Source: an uncultured Verrucomicrobiales bacterium
Lineage (GTDB): Bacteria; Verrucomicrobiota; Verrucomicrobiia; Verrucomicrobiales; Akkermansiaceae
Length of the DNA stretch: 47,527 bases
Assembly (NCBI GenBank): GCA_937928425.1
Contig: CALFVL010000019.1
Coordinates: forward strand, 1 to 47,527
Direction of reading: 5' to 3'
Position numbers and translations under genes: made by a program
Shown here: positions 25,817-35,000 of the stretch, piece after piece
Position numbering within the stretch: the first letter of the stretch is position 1
How the letters are laid out: the number at the start of each line of letters is the position of its first letter
Notes under the pieces: model-generated
What the model saw: only the letters and a program-made list of their open reading frames with translations
Database searches by the model: none
Told to the model about the DNA's origin: nothing

Positions 25817-28800
25817 ATGATGAAATTTTACGCTTTGTTTTTACTGCTCTTAGGCACTCTGATTCCTGCTCAAGAGGTCATAAAGCCCCTTCCTAGAGGA
25901 GCTGATTTTTTTATCGGTGCACACGCTGAAGAGATGATGCAGGAGCCTGAGGCTAGGGATGGGCGCGTGATCATCGAGACTCCACGCCCTAAAGTCGAGG
26001 TGCCGCTTTTTTACCGTACTCACTTAGGAGTGAAGGCGGATTTCAGGGCAGAGTATTTGCTGGAAACTGCCGAGGTGGAATTCACGGTCATTCAGGGTGA
26101 AGCTTCGCTTTTCTCCGTGGAAATTTTAGGGCCAGCCTCGCTTTCTAAGGTGGAAGGAGATCAGGTGAAGTCGTGGTCTGTTAGGCGAGAGGGGCAGGCC
26201 CGTTTTCTTGATCTAGTTCCTGCGGATGTGGAAGTGAAGTCGCTCACCGCGAAGCTAGTTTTTAGGCGTAAGGTGAGCGAGTTTCCGAAAGAGTTTAAGC
26301 TGACTACCTTTGGAGCTGCTGCGGCATCAGGCTTTTCTGCGACTTACCTCTTATCTCATGCCGAGGGGCTAGAACATCAGCTCCTTTCAGCGGAGGGGGC
26401 ATTGACCTTGAAGTGTGGGGTGGGGGAGGACCGCCTAAGTGCGGCAGGGTCGGCGCATCTTAGGGCAGAGGTGGCTCTATCGGCAGTGCAGGCTCTTCCG
26501 CTCGAGCTCCGTGATCTCCGCTTAGAGGGAGAGCTCCTTCCGGAGGAGGGAGCGATGAAGTTCCGTCTTCTTGCTGAAGCTCACGTGACAAGTGAGGAGC
26601 CTGTCTCTGTGCCCATTTTAGGCGGTCGAGCTGCTCCGGTGGCTCCAGTATGGAGTGAAGCTTATCAGCTGAAACTGACTTCGGAGGGTTATCAGATGGA
26701 GTTTCAGAAAGCTGGGGTTCATGCAATTGACCTCGAGTTTGTCACAGCGATTGAGTTGGTAGACGGGTGGAAGAAAGTGAACTTTTCTGTGCCAAGCGGA
26801 GTGGTCGTGCCAATTGGCCTGAAGGGCCTAGCGCAAACGGCGGTGTTCGAGAAGGCTTCCGTAGTGAGTCCTTTTCAGGTGGCAGGAGGGCACCGTGCCT
26901 TTCTTCCAGCAAGTGGGATTTGTCAATTTTCATGGCGACCGGAAAGGGAGTCGAGTGAGGGGGAGTTGTGTTATACGAGTGAAGCGATGGAGGAGATTTC
27001 GGTGGGAGCAGGCCTGTTAGAACAAGCGACTCACTTGAACATTAAGACCTTACAGGGGGCGTTGGAGAGCTTAAAGATACAGCTAGCGGGAGTGGGAGAG
27101 GTTCTGGCGGTGGAGGGTGAGAATATCCTTAGTTGGCAAGTGACTGAGAAGCGGGTGTTAGAGATTCTGCTGACCCGAGCGGTGACTAAGAAGGCGGCGT
27201 TTATGATCCGTTCGCAGGCGGCCTTGGCGGCTTTCCCGGTGAAGAGCGAACCTCTGCGGCTGACTCCCTTAGGAGGGCTGCGACATTCGGGACATTTCCG
27301 AATCTATAACCGAGGTGCGGTCCGAATAGAACTGAAGAATGCGGCTGGGCTTACCCAACTTTCACCTAGGCAGTATCCAGAGGTTGCTCCCTTGCCAAAG
27401 TCTCCACGCCAAGTGTTTCATTACCGTTATCCGGCAGCACAGCGTTCTTTCCAAGTGGCGGCGGAGCGAGTGAAGCCAGAGATTAATGTCTCGCAAGTTT
27501 TAGCCTACGAATTTACTGAAACGGACCGAGTTTTACGAGCTGATCTGGAATTAGAAATCCGAGAAGCGGCGATTCGTGAATGGTCATTTTATGGACCTGC
27601 TGATTACTCAGTGGTCTCGGTCACTGGAGCTGATGTGGCTGATTATGTGATTTCTGAAGCGAAAGAAGGGCGGCGCCGACTGAAAGTGATTTTTAGACAA
27701 GAGGTGATAGGGCGCCGTCTGGTGAAGGTGCATTTAGAGAAAAATGAGGCCGCTCAGGTGGGCGCTTGGAGCCTGCCTGGACTGTCTTTTCCAGGAGATA
27801 CGAGTGTGGGCGGGGAAGTGGGTGTGAGTGCGGTGCCGGGCTTCCGAGTGAGTCCAGAGAAGGTGGAGGGGCTGGCCGAGATGCCTCTAGCACGACTTCT
27901 CAAGCGTGGTAAAAATGTCCAGCAGGCCTTTCGGGTTAAGGCGGAGAATTGGAGTGCAGAAATGCGAGTGACGGCACTGAAGCAGAATATCCAGGCAGAC
28001 ACGTTTCATCTCTATTCGCTGAAGGAGGGAAGGGCGTATGTCTCTGTTCTTTTTAACTTTTTTGTCACAGGGGCTCCGGTGCATGAGTGGCGGTTTAAAC
28101 TACCTGAGGGGGGTGAGCATATAGAAGTGAGTGGCTCTGATGTCCGCGATCATCGTCTCGTGGAAGGAGCGCTTGTGGTGCCGCTGCACCGTCCTGTAAT
28201 GGGAGCTTATCAACTTTTAGTTACTTACGAACAAGAGGCCGAGTCGTCGCTAAGACTCGCTGAGTTGGCGGTGCAAGCTGTCCAGCGCGAGTCTGGTTTC
28301 GTGCAGGTGGTGAGTCCAGGTCAGGTGGAGATGAAGGCAGCTGTGGAGAATTCTTTACAAGAGATTGATCCAGTAGAACTGCCGAAGGAATATCAGCTGA
28401 TGAGTCATTCTCCGACTTTAGGGGCGTGGGCGTATCAGCGGCGGCCTTTTCGCTTAGAGAGAGAAATCTCGTGGCTTAAGAGAGGGGATCTGGAGTCACG
28501 AGTGGTGGAATTTGCCAAGCTTTCAAGCCGGATTTCCCGTGATGGAGGGGTGGTAACGCTTGCGGACTTTGATGTGCGCGTGCGTAGTTCACGTGCGCTT
28601 GAGCTACAAGTCCCTGCAGATTTACAGGTGGATGAGGTGAAGGTGGATGGGAAGGTGGTGACGGTTCGAGAAGCTGGAGAAATGCGCCTTATTCCTCTGG
28701 AGGATTCAGTGGGTCCTCATTCTCCGCTACGTGTCTCGGTGCGCTCTAGTCATGCTGGTGAGATGGAGGGGGAAGAGCTGAATCTTCTGGCCCCGAGAGT

Positions 28801-31800
28801 GGCTGGTGCTACTCAGTTTACGACTCGCTGGGAGGTGAAGTCAGACACTGGATATCAATTAAGGTCGGTCTCTTCTGGGACGCTTCAATTGCTGAGCCCA
28901 TTTTTGATCGGGAACGGGTTTTCATGGATCGAGGAAGAAGCGTTGTTTCGTTTTTCCTTACTCGTGTTTCTCTGGCTGGGTGGGTCATTGCTGATGAGAG
29001 TGCGTGCGGGAGTGGCGATGCTGGGGCTTGTACTCGTGGGGGTCGCTGCCGTGGGGGCTTTCTATCTCGCAGTGCAGGGGGTGGACCGAGAGGAAGTTCC
29101 CCCAGAGGTTTTAGTGTATGCTGCTCCGGTGAAAGCGGCAGATGATCCACTGGGGGTGACGGTGGTTCATTTTAAAGAGGGGAAATTGAGCCATGGAGGA
29201 AGCGCTAGTGGGGCTTTTGGACTTTCTCTGCTCTTATCAGTAATGGCTTTCAGGTGGAGGAAGCATAGAGGTCTTTTATTCTCTCTGGCGGGTGGTGTTT
29301 TTTGTTTTGCCTTGTTGTCTCTTTCGGGCGGGGCGCCTTGGTTTTTCGCTTTGTTGGGAGTGGGGATTTCAGTGCTTTTTTTCAGGGGTATGAAAGGTGC
29401 CTTAGCAGCATGGCGTGATTTTTCAGGAAAAAATGATGGTGATGGTGCTGACGATGATGGGAGAGATGCTGGAGCAAAGGGTGGCCCTAGTGTGGGGATA
29501 GTCAGTTTACTTATGGTAGGTCTGATGGCGGTTTTTGTCTCGGGAACTGCACAGGCTAAGGCCTCTAGTATTCCGGAGTGGAAGGCGGGAGATTCTTTAA
29601 CTGAAGAGTGGGATATTAGAGGTCAGTTTTTACGGGCTAAGGGGGAGTTTACCTTGAGTGGGAGAGCGGGGGAGCGCTTTCTCCTTCTGAAGGAGCCAGC
29701 AACTTTGACGAGCTTTAAGGGTGAAGGGGTGAAGGTGATTACGGAAGGAGGAGATTACTTAGCGGTGCTCACCCGCGAGGGGCGTTATTTAGTAGAATTC
29801 TCGTATCAGCTAGCGATTGCCGATGCCACGAAAGAGCTTCCTTTGTTAACAGGAATGGCGGCGGTGCGGAAGTTAACGGTCCGTTATGAAGAGAGTGCAT
29901 GGTCGATTGATTCGAGCTCGGCAATCCGTAAAAGAGTCCTGAATGAAGAAGGCAGTGGGGCGATTCTTAGTCTAGCTCCAGAGGAGGATGTGAGGATTTC
30001 TTTAAGTCCAAGGGAGCGTGATGTGAGCACGGAGGTGAGCCGCTATTATGTGGAGATGGACCATCTCTTTATCCCAGGCCCAGGGGTGGTCGATGGAAGA
30101 CATCTCGTGAAGGTGAGACCGGCGCAAGGGCTGGTGGGGCAGTTGTCCTTCGTGGTGCCTACCGGATTTACGGTGAGTGAAGTCCGAAGTGAATTAGTGG
30201 GTCCGTGGCGCTTTAATCCTTCCACTCAGATCTTGACGGTGGGCTTGAGTCTTAAGCAATCTGAGCCCTTTACGATCGAGGTGGAAACTCAGCGGGCACT
30301 TGCCGAACTTCCGGCAGAGTTGTCTCTCTCTCCGATGAGGGTGAAGGGGGCGGCAGGAGAAGTGGGGAAACTTGCTTTAGCCTTCGGTGAGGAGGCTCAA
30401 TTAGAGAGCGATGAAGTGGAGGGAATGTCCCTAGTAAATGTGAGGGACTTTGGAGATGAGCTTTTACCTCGTGACCGAGATGGGCAAGCGACCGTATCCT
30501 TGCAGAAGGCTTATCGTTACGCTCAGGAGGAGGCTGCTTTAAAGTTGAAAGTGGCTCCAGTCTCTCCAGAGGTGCGAGTGGACTCGCTGCAGCGGCTGTC
30601 TCTCGGAGAAGAGCGAGTGGTTCTGGCTGCTGAGTTAGCGGTGGAGATCACCCGCGCCGGAATTTTCCGACTTAGTTTCCCCTTGCCGAGTGGCTATGAG
30701 GTGGAGTCGTTAAGAGGGGATGCCTTGAACCACTGGACGGAGGTGGGAGAAGCTCCGCAGCGGATGGTGGTGATGCACTTAAATGGGAAGACGATGGGCT
30801 CTCAGAAGTTTTCATTCGTTCTTAATGCGGCCTCTCCTAAGCTGGAGGCTGAGAGCTGGCAGGTGCCTAAAATTTCTCTCCGGGAGGCTAGGCGTGAGGT
30901 GGGGCGTTTACTCATTATTCCAAGTCGCGGGGTGCAGTTGAGTGTCATTCAGAGGAAGGATCTTTCTGCACTGGATCCGCGTGAATTAGGAGCAATGCAG
31001 GTGGGCACTTTAGCTTTTAGGCTTTTGCAGGGGGCTTGGGAACTTGGGCTAAAGGTCGATCAGTTAGCTCCTTCTTTAGCTGCGCAGAGCTTGCATGATG
31101 TGGAGCTGCGGGAGGGGCGGTCGAAGTCGCGGATCGATCTAAGTTTAGAAGTAGACTATGCCTCGATCCGGGAGTTGGAAATGACGTTACCGAGTCTATC
31201 AGAGCTTGACTCTCAGACTGTGAGGGTCTCAGGGGCAGAAGTACGAGATATCCTACACAGCGGAGGGAATCAATGGAAGATCCGTTTTAAACGCCGAGTG
31301 ATAGGAAAGGTCCCTCTACGAGTGGAGTATGAACAAAGCGAAAATCAGGCGATCTTTCATACCGCTGTGTTTCCTGAACTACGTCAGCAAGAAAGTTACT
31401 TAGCTTTCAGGCCGGGAGCACGACTGAAGTTAGACCCACTTCATCGCTCTGTCTGGACTGAAGCGGACTGGAATTCTCTCCCTAAGGCTCTTTATCAAGT
31501 CGACCGCCGGCGGGCACCAGCTCTTTTCATACGGACTAAGCAGCCTAGTGTCGGAGTTCCAATCAGCTGGAAGGAGCATGAGGTGGCGGCTGCGGCAAGT
31601 GTGCGTGTGACTGGGGGCTCTCTGCATACTGTTTTATCGTCACATGGAGAGGTCGTCAGCCAGGTGGAGCTGCGTCTAGAGTGTCGTCAGCGTGGATCTC
31701 TCCTTCTGAACCTCCCACCAGAGAGCCGCCTTTTTGGCGTCTTTGTGAATGAAGAGAATGCCCTCGTGGTGAAGGACGGTGATTCTTTTCGCTTTCATGT

Positions 31801-32671
31801 GAGAGCTGATGCGGGGGGCAGTGAAGCGAGTGTGAAATTTACTTACGTCACTTCACTCTCCGATAAGTCTCTGAGTAAGCTTACCCTCAAGGCATTCAAG
31901 ATTGGTGAGCCTTTAGAAAACGTCATTTGGACTGTTTCTTTACCAGAGGGCTATTCCTTAAGGGGCGTGGAGGGTGACTTAGACTTAGAAGATATTTTAA
32001 AGGCAGGTGAGCGTGGTCAGGGGGGATATCGTCATTTGGTAGAACAGCGTAGTGGTGAAAAGAAAAGGGCTTCGCTCAAGCGTCTGGATAAGGCGAGTGC
32101 TTTCTTGAAAGCAGGTGAGCAGACCAAGGCGAACCAGACTTTAGTGCAAGTTTACAATCAGTCTAATCTCGATGCCGCGAGCCATGAAGACGTCAGAGTT
32201 AAGGTGGAGAACTTGGCGAAGCAGCAAGCGGTTATGGGGCTCAATACCAGACGTCAACGCCTCTATCATGAGAATGTGTGGGATGAAGGGAGGGCGGATA
32301 AGAGTCAGATTGCTGCTGCGACTCGCGCCAATCCGATCTTCTCCGGCGAGCTTAACTTCGGGAACGAAGATTATGTCAATACGATCAATGGGAATGACGC
32401 AGAGGTGAACCGCCAGTTAGACCGAATTGCCGCAAAATGGGTGAGGAATCAACGGCTTACAACCGCGGTGCGGCCTCAGATCGATCCCGTCATTCTGCCG
32501 TCAGGAGAGTTACTCGTGTTTAGCCGGAAAATGCAGATTAATGGGAACGATGCTTTAGAGCTCCGTCTCGCTGTGGAAAATGAGCAAGATCAAGCCTCCG
32601 TCTTAGAACGATCATGGATTTTACTACTGATCGGAGTCTCCCTGTTTCTTCTCTGGAAGTTCCGGAAGTAA
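25817..32671 (+). CDS. giant duplicated extracytoplasmic protein of unknown function (about 2,284 aa)
   Basis: I do not recognise a family. The N-terminal signal peptide is MMKFYALFLLLLGTLIPAQ. Two extracytoplasmic halves of about 1,000 residues each flank a block of membrane spans (about 28957-29385) and a second signal-peptide-like stretch ending AQA (about 29500-29560); a C-terminal span (SWILLLIGVSLFLLW) ends the protein. The halves are homologous and collinear, offset by about 1,030 codons: HYRYPA with VKPEINV against AYRYAQ with VSPEVRV, and VSGSDVRD against VSGAEVRD. A beta-rich repeat with the core LPxGxxVxxVxG occurs about eight times. Upstream in-frame starts at 25700 and 25793 are rejected because the first overlaps the VWA gene and both precede the signal peptide. 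Third gene of the sigma-VWA operon. Confidence 0.85.
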   Translation: MMKFYALFLLLLGTLIPAQEVIKPLPRGADFFIGAHAEEMMQEPEARDGRVIIETPRPKVEVPLFYRTHLGVKADFRAEYLLETAEVEFTVIQGEASLFSVEILGPASLSKVEGDQVKSWSVRREGQARFLDLVPADVEVKSLTAKLVFRRKVSEFPKEFKLTTFGAAAASGFSATYLLSHAEGLEHQLLSAEGALTLKCGVGEDRLSAAGSAHLRAEVALSAVQALPLELRDLRLEGELLPEEGAMKFRLLAEAHVTSEEPVSVPILGGRAAPVAPVWSEAYQLKLTSEGYQMEFQKAGVHAIDLEFVTAIELVDGWKKVNFSVPSGVVVPIGLKGLAQTAVFEKASVVSPFQVAGGHRAFLPASGICQFSWRPERESSEGELCYTSEAMEEISVGAGLLEQATHLNIKTLQGALESLKIQLAGVGEVLAVEGENILSWQVTEKRVLEILLTRAVTKKAAFMIRSQAALAAFPVKSEPLRLTPLGGLRHSGHFRIYNRGAVRIELKNAAGLTQLSPRQYPEVAPLPKSPRQVFHYRYPAAQRSFQVAAERVKPEINVSQVLAYEFTETDRVLRADLELEIREAAIREWSFYGPADYSVVSVTGADVADYVISEAKEGRRRLKVIFRQEVIGRRLVKVHLEKNEAAQVGAWSLPGLSFPGDTSVGGEVGVSAVPGFRVSPEKVEGLAEMPLARLLKRGKNVQQAFRVKAENWSAEMRVTALKQNIQADTFHLYSLKEGRAYVSVLFNFFVTGAPVHEWRFKLPEGGEHIEVSGSDVRDHRLVEGALVVPLHRPVMGAYQLLVTYEQEAESSLRLAELAVQAVQRESGFVQVVSPGQVEMKAAVENSLQEIDPVELPKEYQLMSHSPTLGAWAYQRRPFRLEREISWLKRGDLESRVVEFAKLSSRISRDGGVVTLADFDVRVRSSRALELQVPADLQVDEVKVDGKVVTVREAGEMRLIPLEDSVGPHSPLRVSVRSSHAGEMEGEELNLLAPRVAGATQFTTRWEVKSDTGYQLRSVSSGTLQLLSPFLIGNGFSWIEEEALFRFSLLVFLWLGGSLLMRVRAGVAMLGLVLVGVAAVGAFYLAVQGVDREEVPPEVLVYAAPVKAADDPLGVTVVHFKEGKLSHGGSASGAFGLSLLLSVMAFRWRKHRGLLFSLAGGVFCFALLSLSGGAPWFFALLGVGISVLFFRGMKGALAAWRDFSGKNDGDGADDDGRDAGAKGGPSVGIVSLLMVGLMAVFVSGTAQAKASSIPEWKAGDSLTEEWDIRGQFLRAKGEFTLSGRAGERFLLLKEPATLTSFKGEGVKVITEGGDYLAVLTREGRYLVEFSYQLAIADATKELPLLTGMAAVRKLTVRYEESAWSIDSSSAIRKRVLNEEGSGAILSLAPEEDVRISLSPRERDVSTEVSRYYVEMDHLFIPGPGVVDGRHLVKVRPAQGLVGQLSFVVPTGFTVSEVRSELVGPWRFNPSTQILTVGLSLKQSEPFTIEVETQRALAELPAELSLSPMRVKGAAGEVGKLALAFGEEAQLESDEVEGMSLVNVRDFGDELLPRDRDGQATVSLQKAYRYAQEEAALKLKVAPVSPEVRVDSLQRLSLGEERVVLAAELAVEITRAGIFRLSFPLPSGYEVESLRGDALNHWTEVGEAPQRMVVMHLNGKTMGSQKFSFVLNAASPKLEAESWQVPKISLREARREVGRLLIIPSRGVQLSVIQRKDLSALDPRELGAMQVGTLAFRLLQGAWELGLKVDQLAPSLAAQSLHDVELREGRSKSRIDLSLEVDYASIRELEMTLPSLSELDSQTVRVSGAEVRDILHSGGNQWKIRFKRRVIGKVPLRVEYEQSENQAIFHTAVFPELRQQESYLAFRPGARLKLDPLHRSVWTEADWNSLPKALYQVDRRRAPALFIRTKQPSVGVPISWKEHEVAAAASVRVTGGSLHTVLSSHGEVVSQVELRLECRQRGSLLLNLPPESRLFGVFVNEENALVVKDGDSFRFHVRADAGGSEASVKFTYVTSLSDKSLSKLTLKAFKIGEPLENVIWTVSLPEGYSLRGVEGDLDLEDILKAGERGQGGYRHLVEQRSGEKKRASLKRLDKASAFLKAGEQTKANQTLVQVYNQSNLDAASHEDVRVKVENLAKQQAVMGLNTRRQRLYHENVWDEGRADKSQIAAATRANPIFSGELNFGNEDYVNTINGNDAEVNRQLDRIAAKWVRNQRLTTAVRPQIDPVILPSGELLVFSRKMQINGNDALELRLAVENEQDQASVLERSWILLLIGVSLFLLWKFRK

Positions 32672-32696
32672 AAGGCGTCATTTTTCCCTTAAAGTG

Positions 32697-32724
32697 TTGA
32701 CGGAGCTTTCTTTTTTCCTAGAGT
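32697..32724 (+). promoter_or_regulatory. promoter of tRNA-Arg
   Basis: TTGACG, a 16-bp spacer and TAGAGT; the expected start near 32731 lies about 10 bases before the mature tRNA. The same -10 hexamer and spacer occur before ppdK. Confidence 0.72.
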
Positions 32725-32740
32725 CCCGCCACGCGAATTA

Positions 32741-32817
<77 letters not shown>

Positions 32818-32818
32818 T

Positions 32819-32862
32819 TCGCGTTTTTTATTTAGGGGTATTGCCTGAAGTAAAAAACGCGA
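32819..32862. repeat. 12-bp inverted repeat after the tRNA
   Basis: TCGCGTTTTTTA and TAAAAAACGCGA, perfect arms around a 20-base loop that can itself pair AGG with CCT. It starts two bases after the tRNA CCA. It could protect the tRNA 3' end, stop transcription, or structure the rpsA leader; there is no T run after it. Confidence 0.6.
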
Positions 32863-32999
32863 GTGGTTCGTTTCCTCAATGGGTTACGATTTTCCGCCGG
32901 ATTTAAGCACGTTGGCGCCCCGCAATGCTTAATTCCTTCCAGTGGGGCACCTGTCGTCTGGACGATTAACCAAACTAACCCAAATTCTAACCTACAGTT

Positions 33000-34721
33000 A
33001 TGAGTAATACCGCAGTTGCGGAGCCCGAGAATACAGAGCTTTTAGCCCTGATCGACGAGCACTTCCGCGAGTTTAAAGAAGGATCAATTGTCAATGGCAC
33101 TATCCTTGACATCCGCCCCCAAGTTGTCGTCGTCGACATTGGGTATAAATCAGAGGGAGCGATCCCAGTTTCCGAGTTCGAGGACGAAGAAATCGAAGTG
33201 GGAGACGAGGTGGAAGTCCTCCTCGAGCGTCTCGAAGATGATGAGGGCCTCATTGTCCTTTCTAAGGAGAAAGCTGCTCATAAGCAGAACTGGGAAAAGA
33301 TCATGCAGGTTTACGAGGCTGGAGGTCTTGTGAAAGGAAAAGTCAAAGGTGCCGTCAAAGGTGGCCTCATGGTGAACGTGGGAGTCGAGGCCTTCCTACC
33401 CGGATCTCAGGTAGACATCATCCCTCCTCGTGATCTCAGCGAGTATGTTGGAAACGTCTACGAGTTTAAGATCGTTAAGGTGAATGATGACCGTAAGAAT
33501 CTTGTTCTGAGTCGTCGTGAAGTCATCGAGGCTGAGCGTGCTGAGCTGCGCCAGAAGTTCCTCCAGACTGTCACGGTAGGGGACAAGGTCATCGGACAAG
33601 TTAAGAACATCACAGACTTCGGAGCCTTCGTGGATCTTGAGGGGATGGATGGGCTTCTTCACATCACTGATATGAGCTGGGGACGTATTGCACATCCCTC
33701 TGAGATGCTCCGCGTGAGTCAGGAGCTCGAGGTCCAGATTCTGGATGTTGACCGGGACAAAGAGCGTGTTTCTCTCGGTCTGAAGCAGATGACCGATAAT
33801 CCATGGGCAGATATCGAGGCCCGCTTCCCGATCGGTGCAGAGGTTGCTGGTAAGGTGACTAAACTCCTTCCATACGGTGCATTCATCGAGATCGAGAAGG
33901 GCGTTGAGGGACTGGTCCACGTTTCTGAGCTTTCCTGGGTGAAGCGGATTACCCGCCCCAGTGATGTCTTAGAGATTGATCAGGAGATTAAGGCAGTCGT
34001 CCTCGGGATCAGCATCGAGGAGCAGAAGATTTCTCTCGGTGTTCGCCAGCTTGAGGAGAACCCATGGTCTGAGATCGAAGCACGCTACCCAATCGGTAAG
34101 GAAATTAAGGGTGAGGTCCGTAATCTCACCGCTTATGGTGCTTTCGTAGGCTTAGAAGAGGGCATTGATGGAATGATCCACGTGTCTGATCTTAGCTGGA
34201 CTCGTAAGATCAACCATCCTTCCGAGATGCTCAAGAAGAGTGATGAGGTAGAAGCAGTGGTTCTCTCGATTGACAAAGAAAACCAGCGGGTTTCTTTGGG
34301 AATCAAGCAGCTTGATAATGACCCATGGTCAGACATCGACAGTAAGTTTAAGGTGGGTGATAAGGTGAGCGGAACTGTGGCTAAGATCGCTTCCTTCGGT
34401 GCCTTCGTTAGCCTTGATGGTGACATTGATGGTCTCATTCACATTTCACAGCTCAGTGAGGAGCATGTGGAGCGGGTGAAGGATGTTCTTAAGGTTGCCG
34501 ATGAGGTGGAAGCCCGCGTCATCAAGGTGGATAAGATCGAGCGCCGCATTGGTCTCTCTATTAAGGCCGTTTCTTACTCTGAAGATCAACTTCAGAAAGA
34601 GAGTCAGTCCTTCGAGACTCTTCGCCCATCCAGCGATCTTGTTGGACTTGAGCAAGCGTTCAACCTTGCCACCAGCAATAACGAGTCTGAGGAGTGGAGT
34701 CCTTCTCCAGAAGAGGGATAA
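33000..34721 (+). CDS. rpsA: 30S ribosomal protein S1
   Basis: Binds mRNA on the 30S subunit and helps initiation on structured or leader-poor messages. The 573 residues hold six S1 OB-folds; the last four are clear (DFGAFVDLEGMDGLLHITDM, YGAFIEIEKGVEGLVHVSEL, YGAFVGLEEGIDGMIHVSDL, FGAFVSLDGDIDGLIHISQL) and the first two are divergent, as usual. The leader (TTCTAACCTACAGTT) has no Shine-Dalgarno. Codon use is strongly biased, as for highly expressed genes. A GC-rich inverted repeat in the leader (GCCCCGC...GTGGGGC, about 32916-32947) might serve autoregulation, but this is weak. It ends at a strong terminator. Confidence 0.97.
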   Translation: MSNTAVAEPENTELLALIDEHFREFKEGSIVNGTILDIRPQVVVVDIGYKSEGAIPVSEFEDEEIEVGDEVEVLLERLEDDEGLIVLSKEKAAHKQNWEKIMQVYEAGGLVKGKVKGAVKGGLMVNVGVEAFLPGSQVDIIPPRDLSEYVGNVYEFKIVKVNDDRKNLVLSRREVIEAERAELRQKFLQTVTVGDKVIGQVKNITDFGAFVDLEGMDGLLHITDMSWGRIAHPSEMLRVSQELEVQILDVDRDKERVSLGLKQMTDNPWADIEARFPIGAEVAGKVTKLLPYGAFIEIEKGVEGLVHVSELSWVKRITRPSDVLEIDQEIKAVVLGISIEEQKISLGVRQLEENPWSEIEARYPIGKEIKGEVRNLTAYGAFVGLEEGIDGMIHVSDLSWTRKINHPSEMLKKSDEVEAVVLSIDKENQRVSLGIKQLDNDPWSDIDSKFKVGDKVSGTVAKIASFGAFVSLDGDIDGLIHISQLSEEHVERVKDVLKVADEVEARVIKVDKIERRIGLSIKAVSYSEDQLQKESQSFETLRPSSDLVGLEQAFNLATSNNESEEWSPSPEEG

Positions 34722-34745
34722 TCTCTGCCGGATTAAACGATTCAG

Positions 34746-34775
34746 AGCCACTCTGGGAAACCAGAGTGGCTTTTT
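34746..34775 (+). terminator. intrinsic terminator of rpsA
   Basis: A perfect 11-bp stem AGCCACTCTGG/CCAGAGTGGCT with a GAAA tetraloop, followed by TTTT. Confidence 0.95.
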
Positions 34776-34873
34776 CTATCGTTAAAAATTACTCGGGAAA
34801 GGGAACCGAGACGGAATAAAACCGGAGTGGGATTTGTTAGTCCCTGTTCTTCTAGTCTCTGTTTTACAATATG

Positions 34874-34910
34874 GACCATCTTTAAGATGATGTTATGGTC
34901 TTTTAAGATG
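34874..34910 (+). repeat. hairpin with tandem CTTT(T)AAGATG repeats upstream of the BLUF gene
   Basis: GACCAT and ATGGTC form a stem around CTTTAAGATG, and a near-copy CTTTTAAGATG follows the right arm. The pattern fits a regulator site or an attenuator, 90 bases before the BLUF start. TACAAT at 34865 could be a -10 box, but no good -35 precedes it. Confidence 0.4.
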
Positions 34911-35000
34911 CGCTGATGGGATGCTGCCTCCCCCTAACTTGCTTACTCTGTCTCTGGAGTTTGACTTGCGAAAAAAGGGGAGCAAAGCGAAACTCGAGAT

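Noticed and set aside
33396-33920. 174-codon open frame on the minus strand inside rpsA
   Set aside because: A shadow of the S1 repeats; the plus-strand frame is an unambiguous six-domain S1.
34961-34988. TTGACT as -35 box of a BLUF promoter
   Set aside because: No -10-like hexamer occurs at 15-19 bases downstream.
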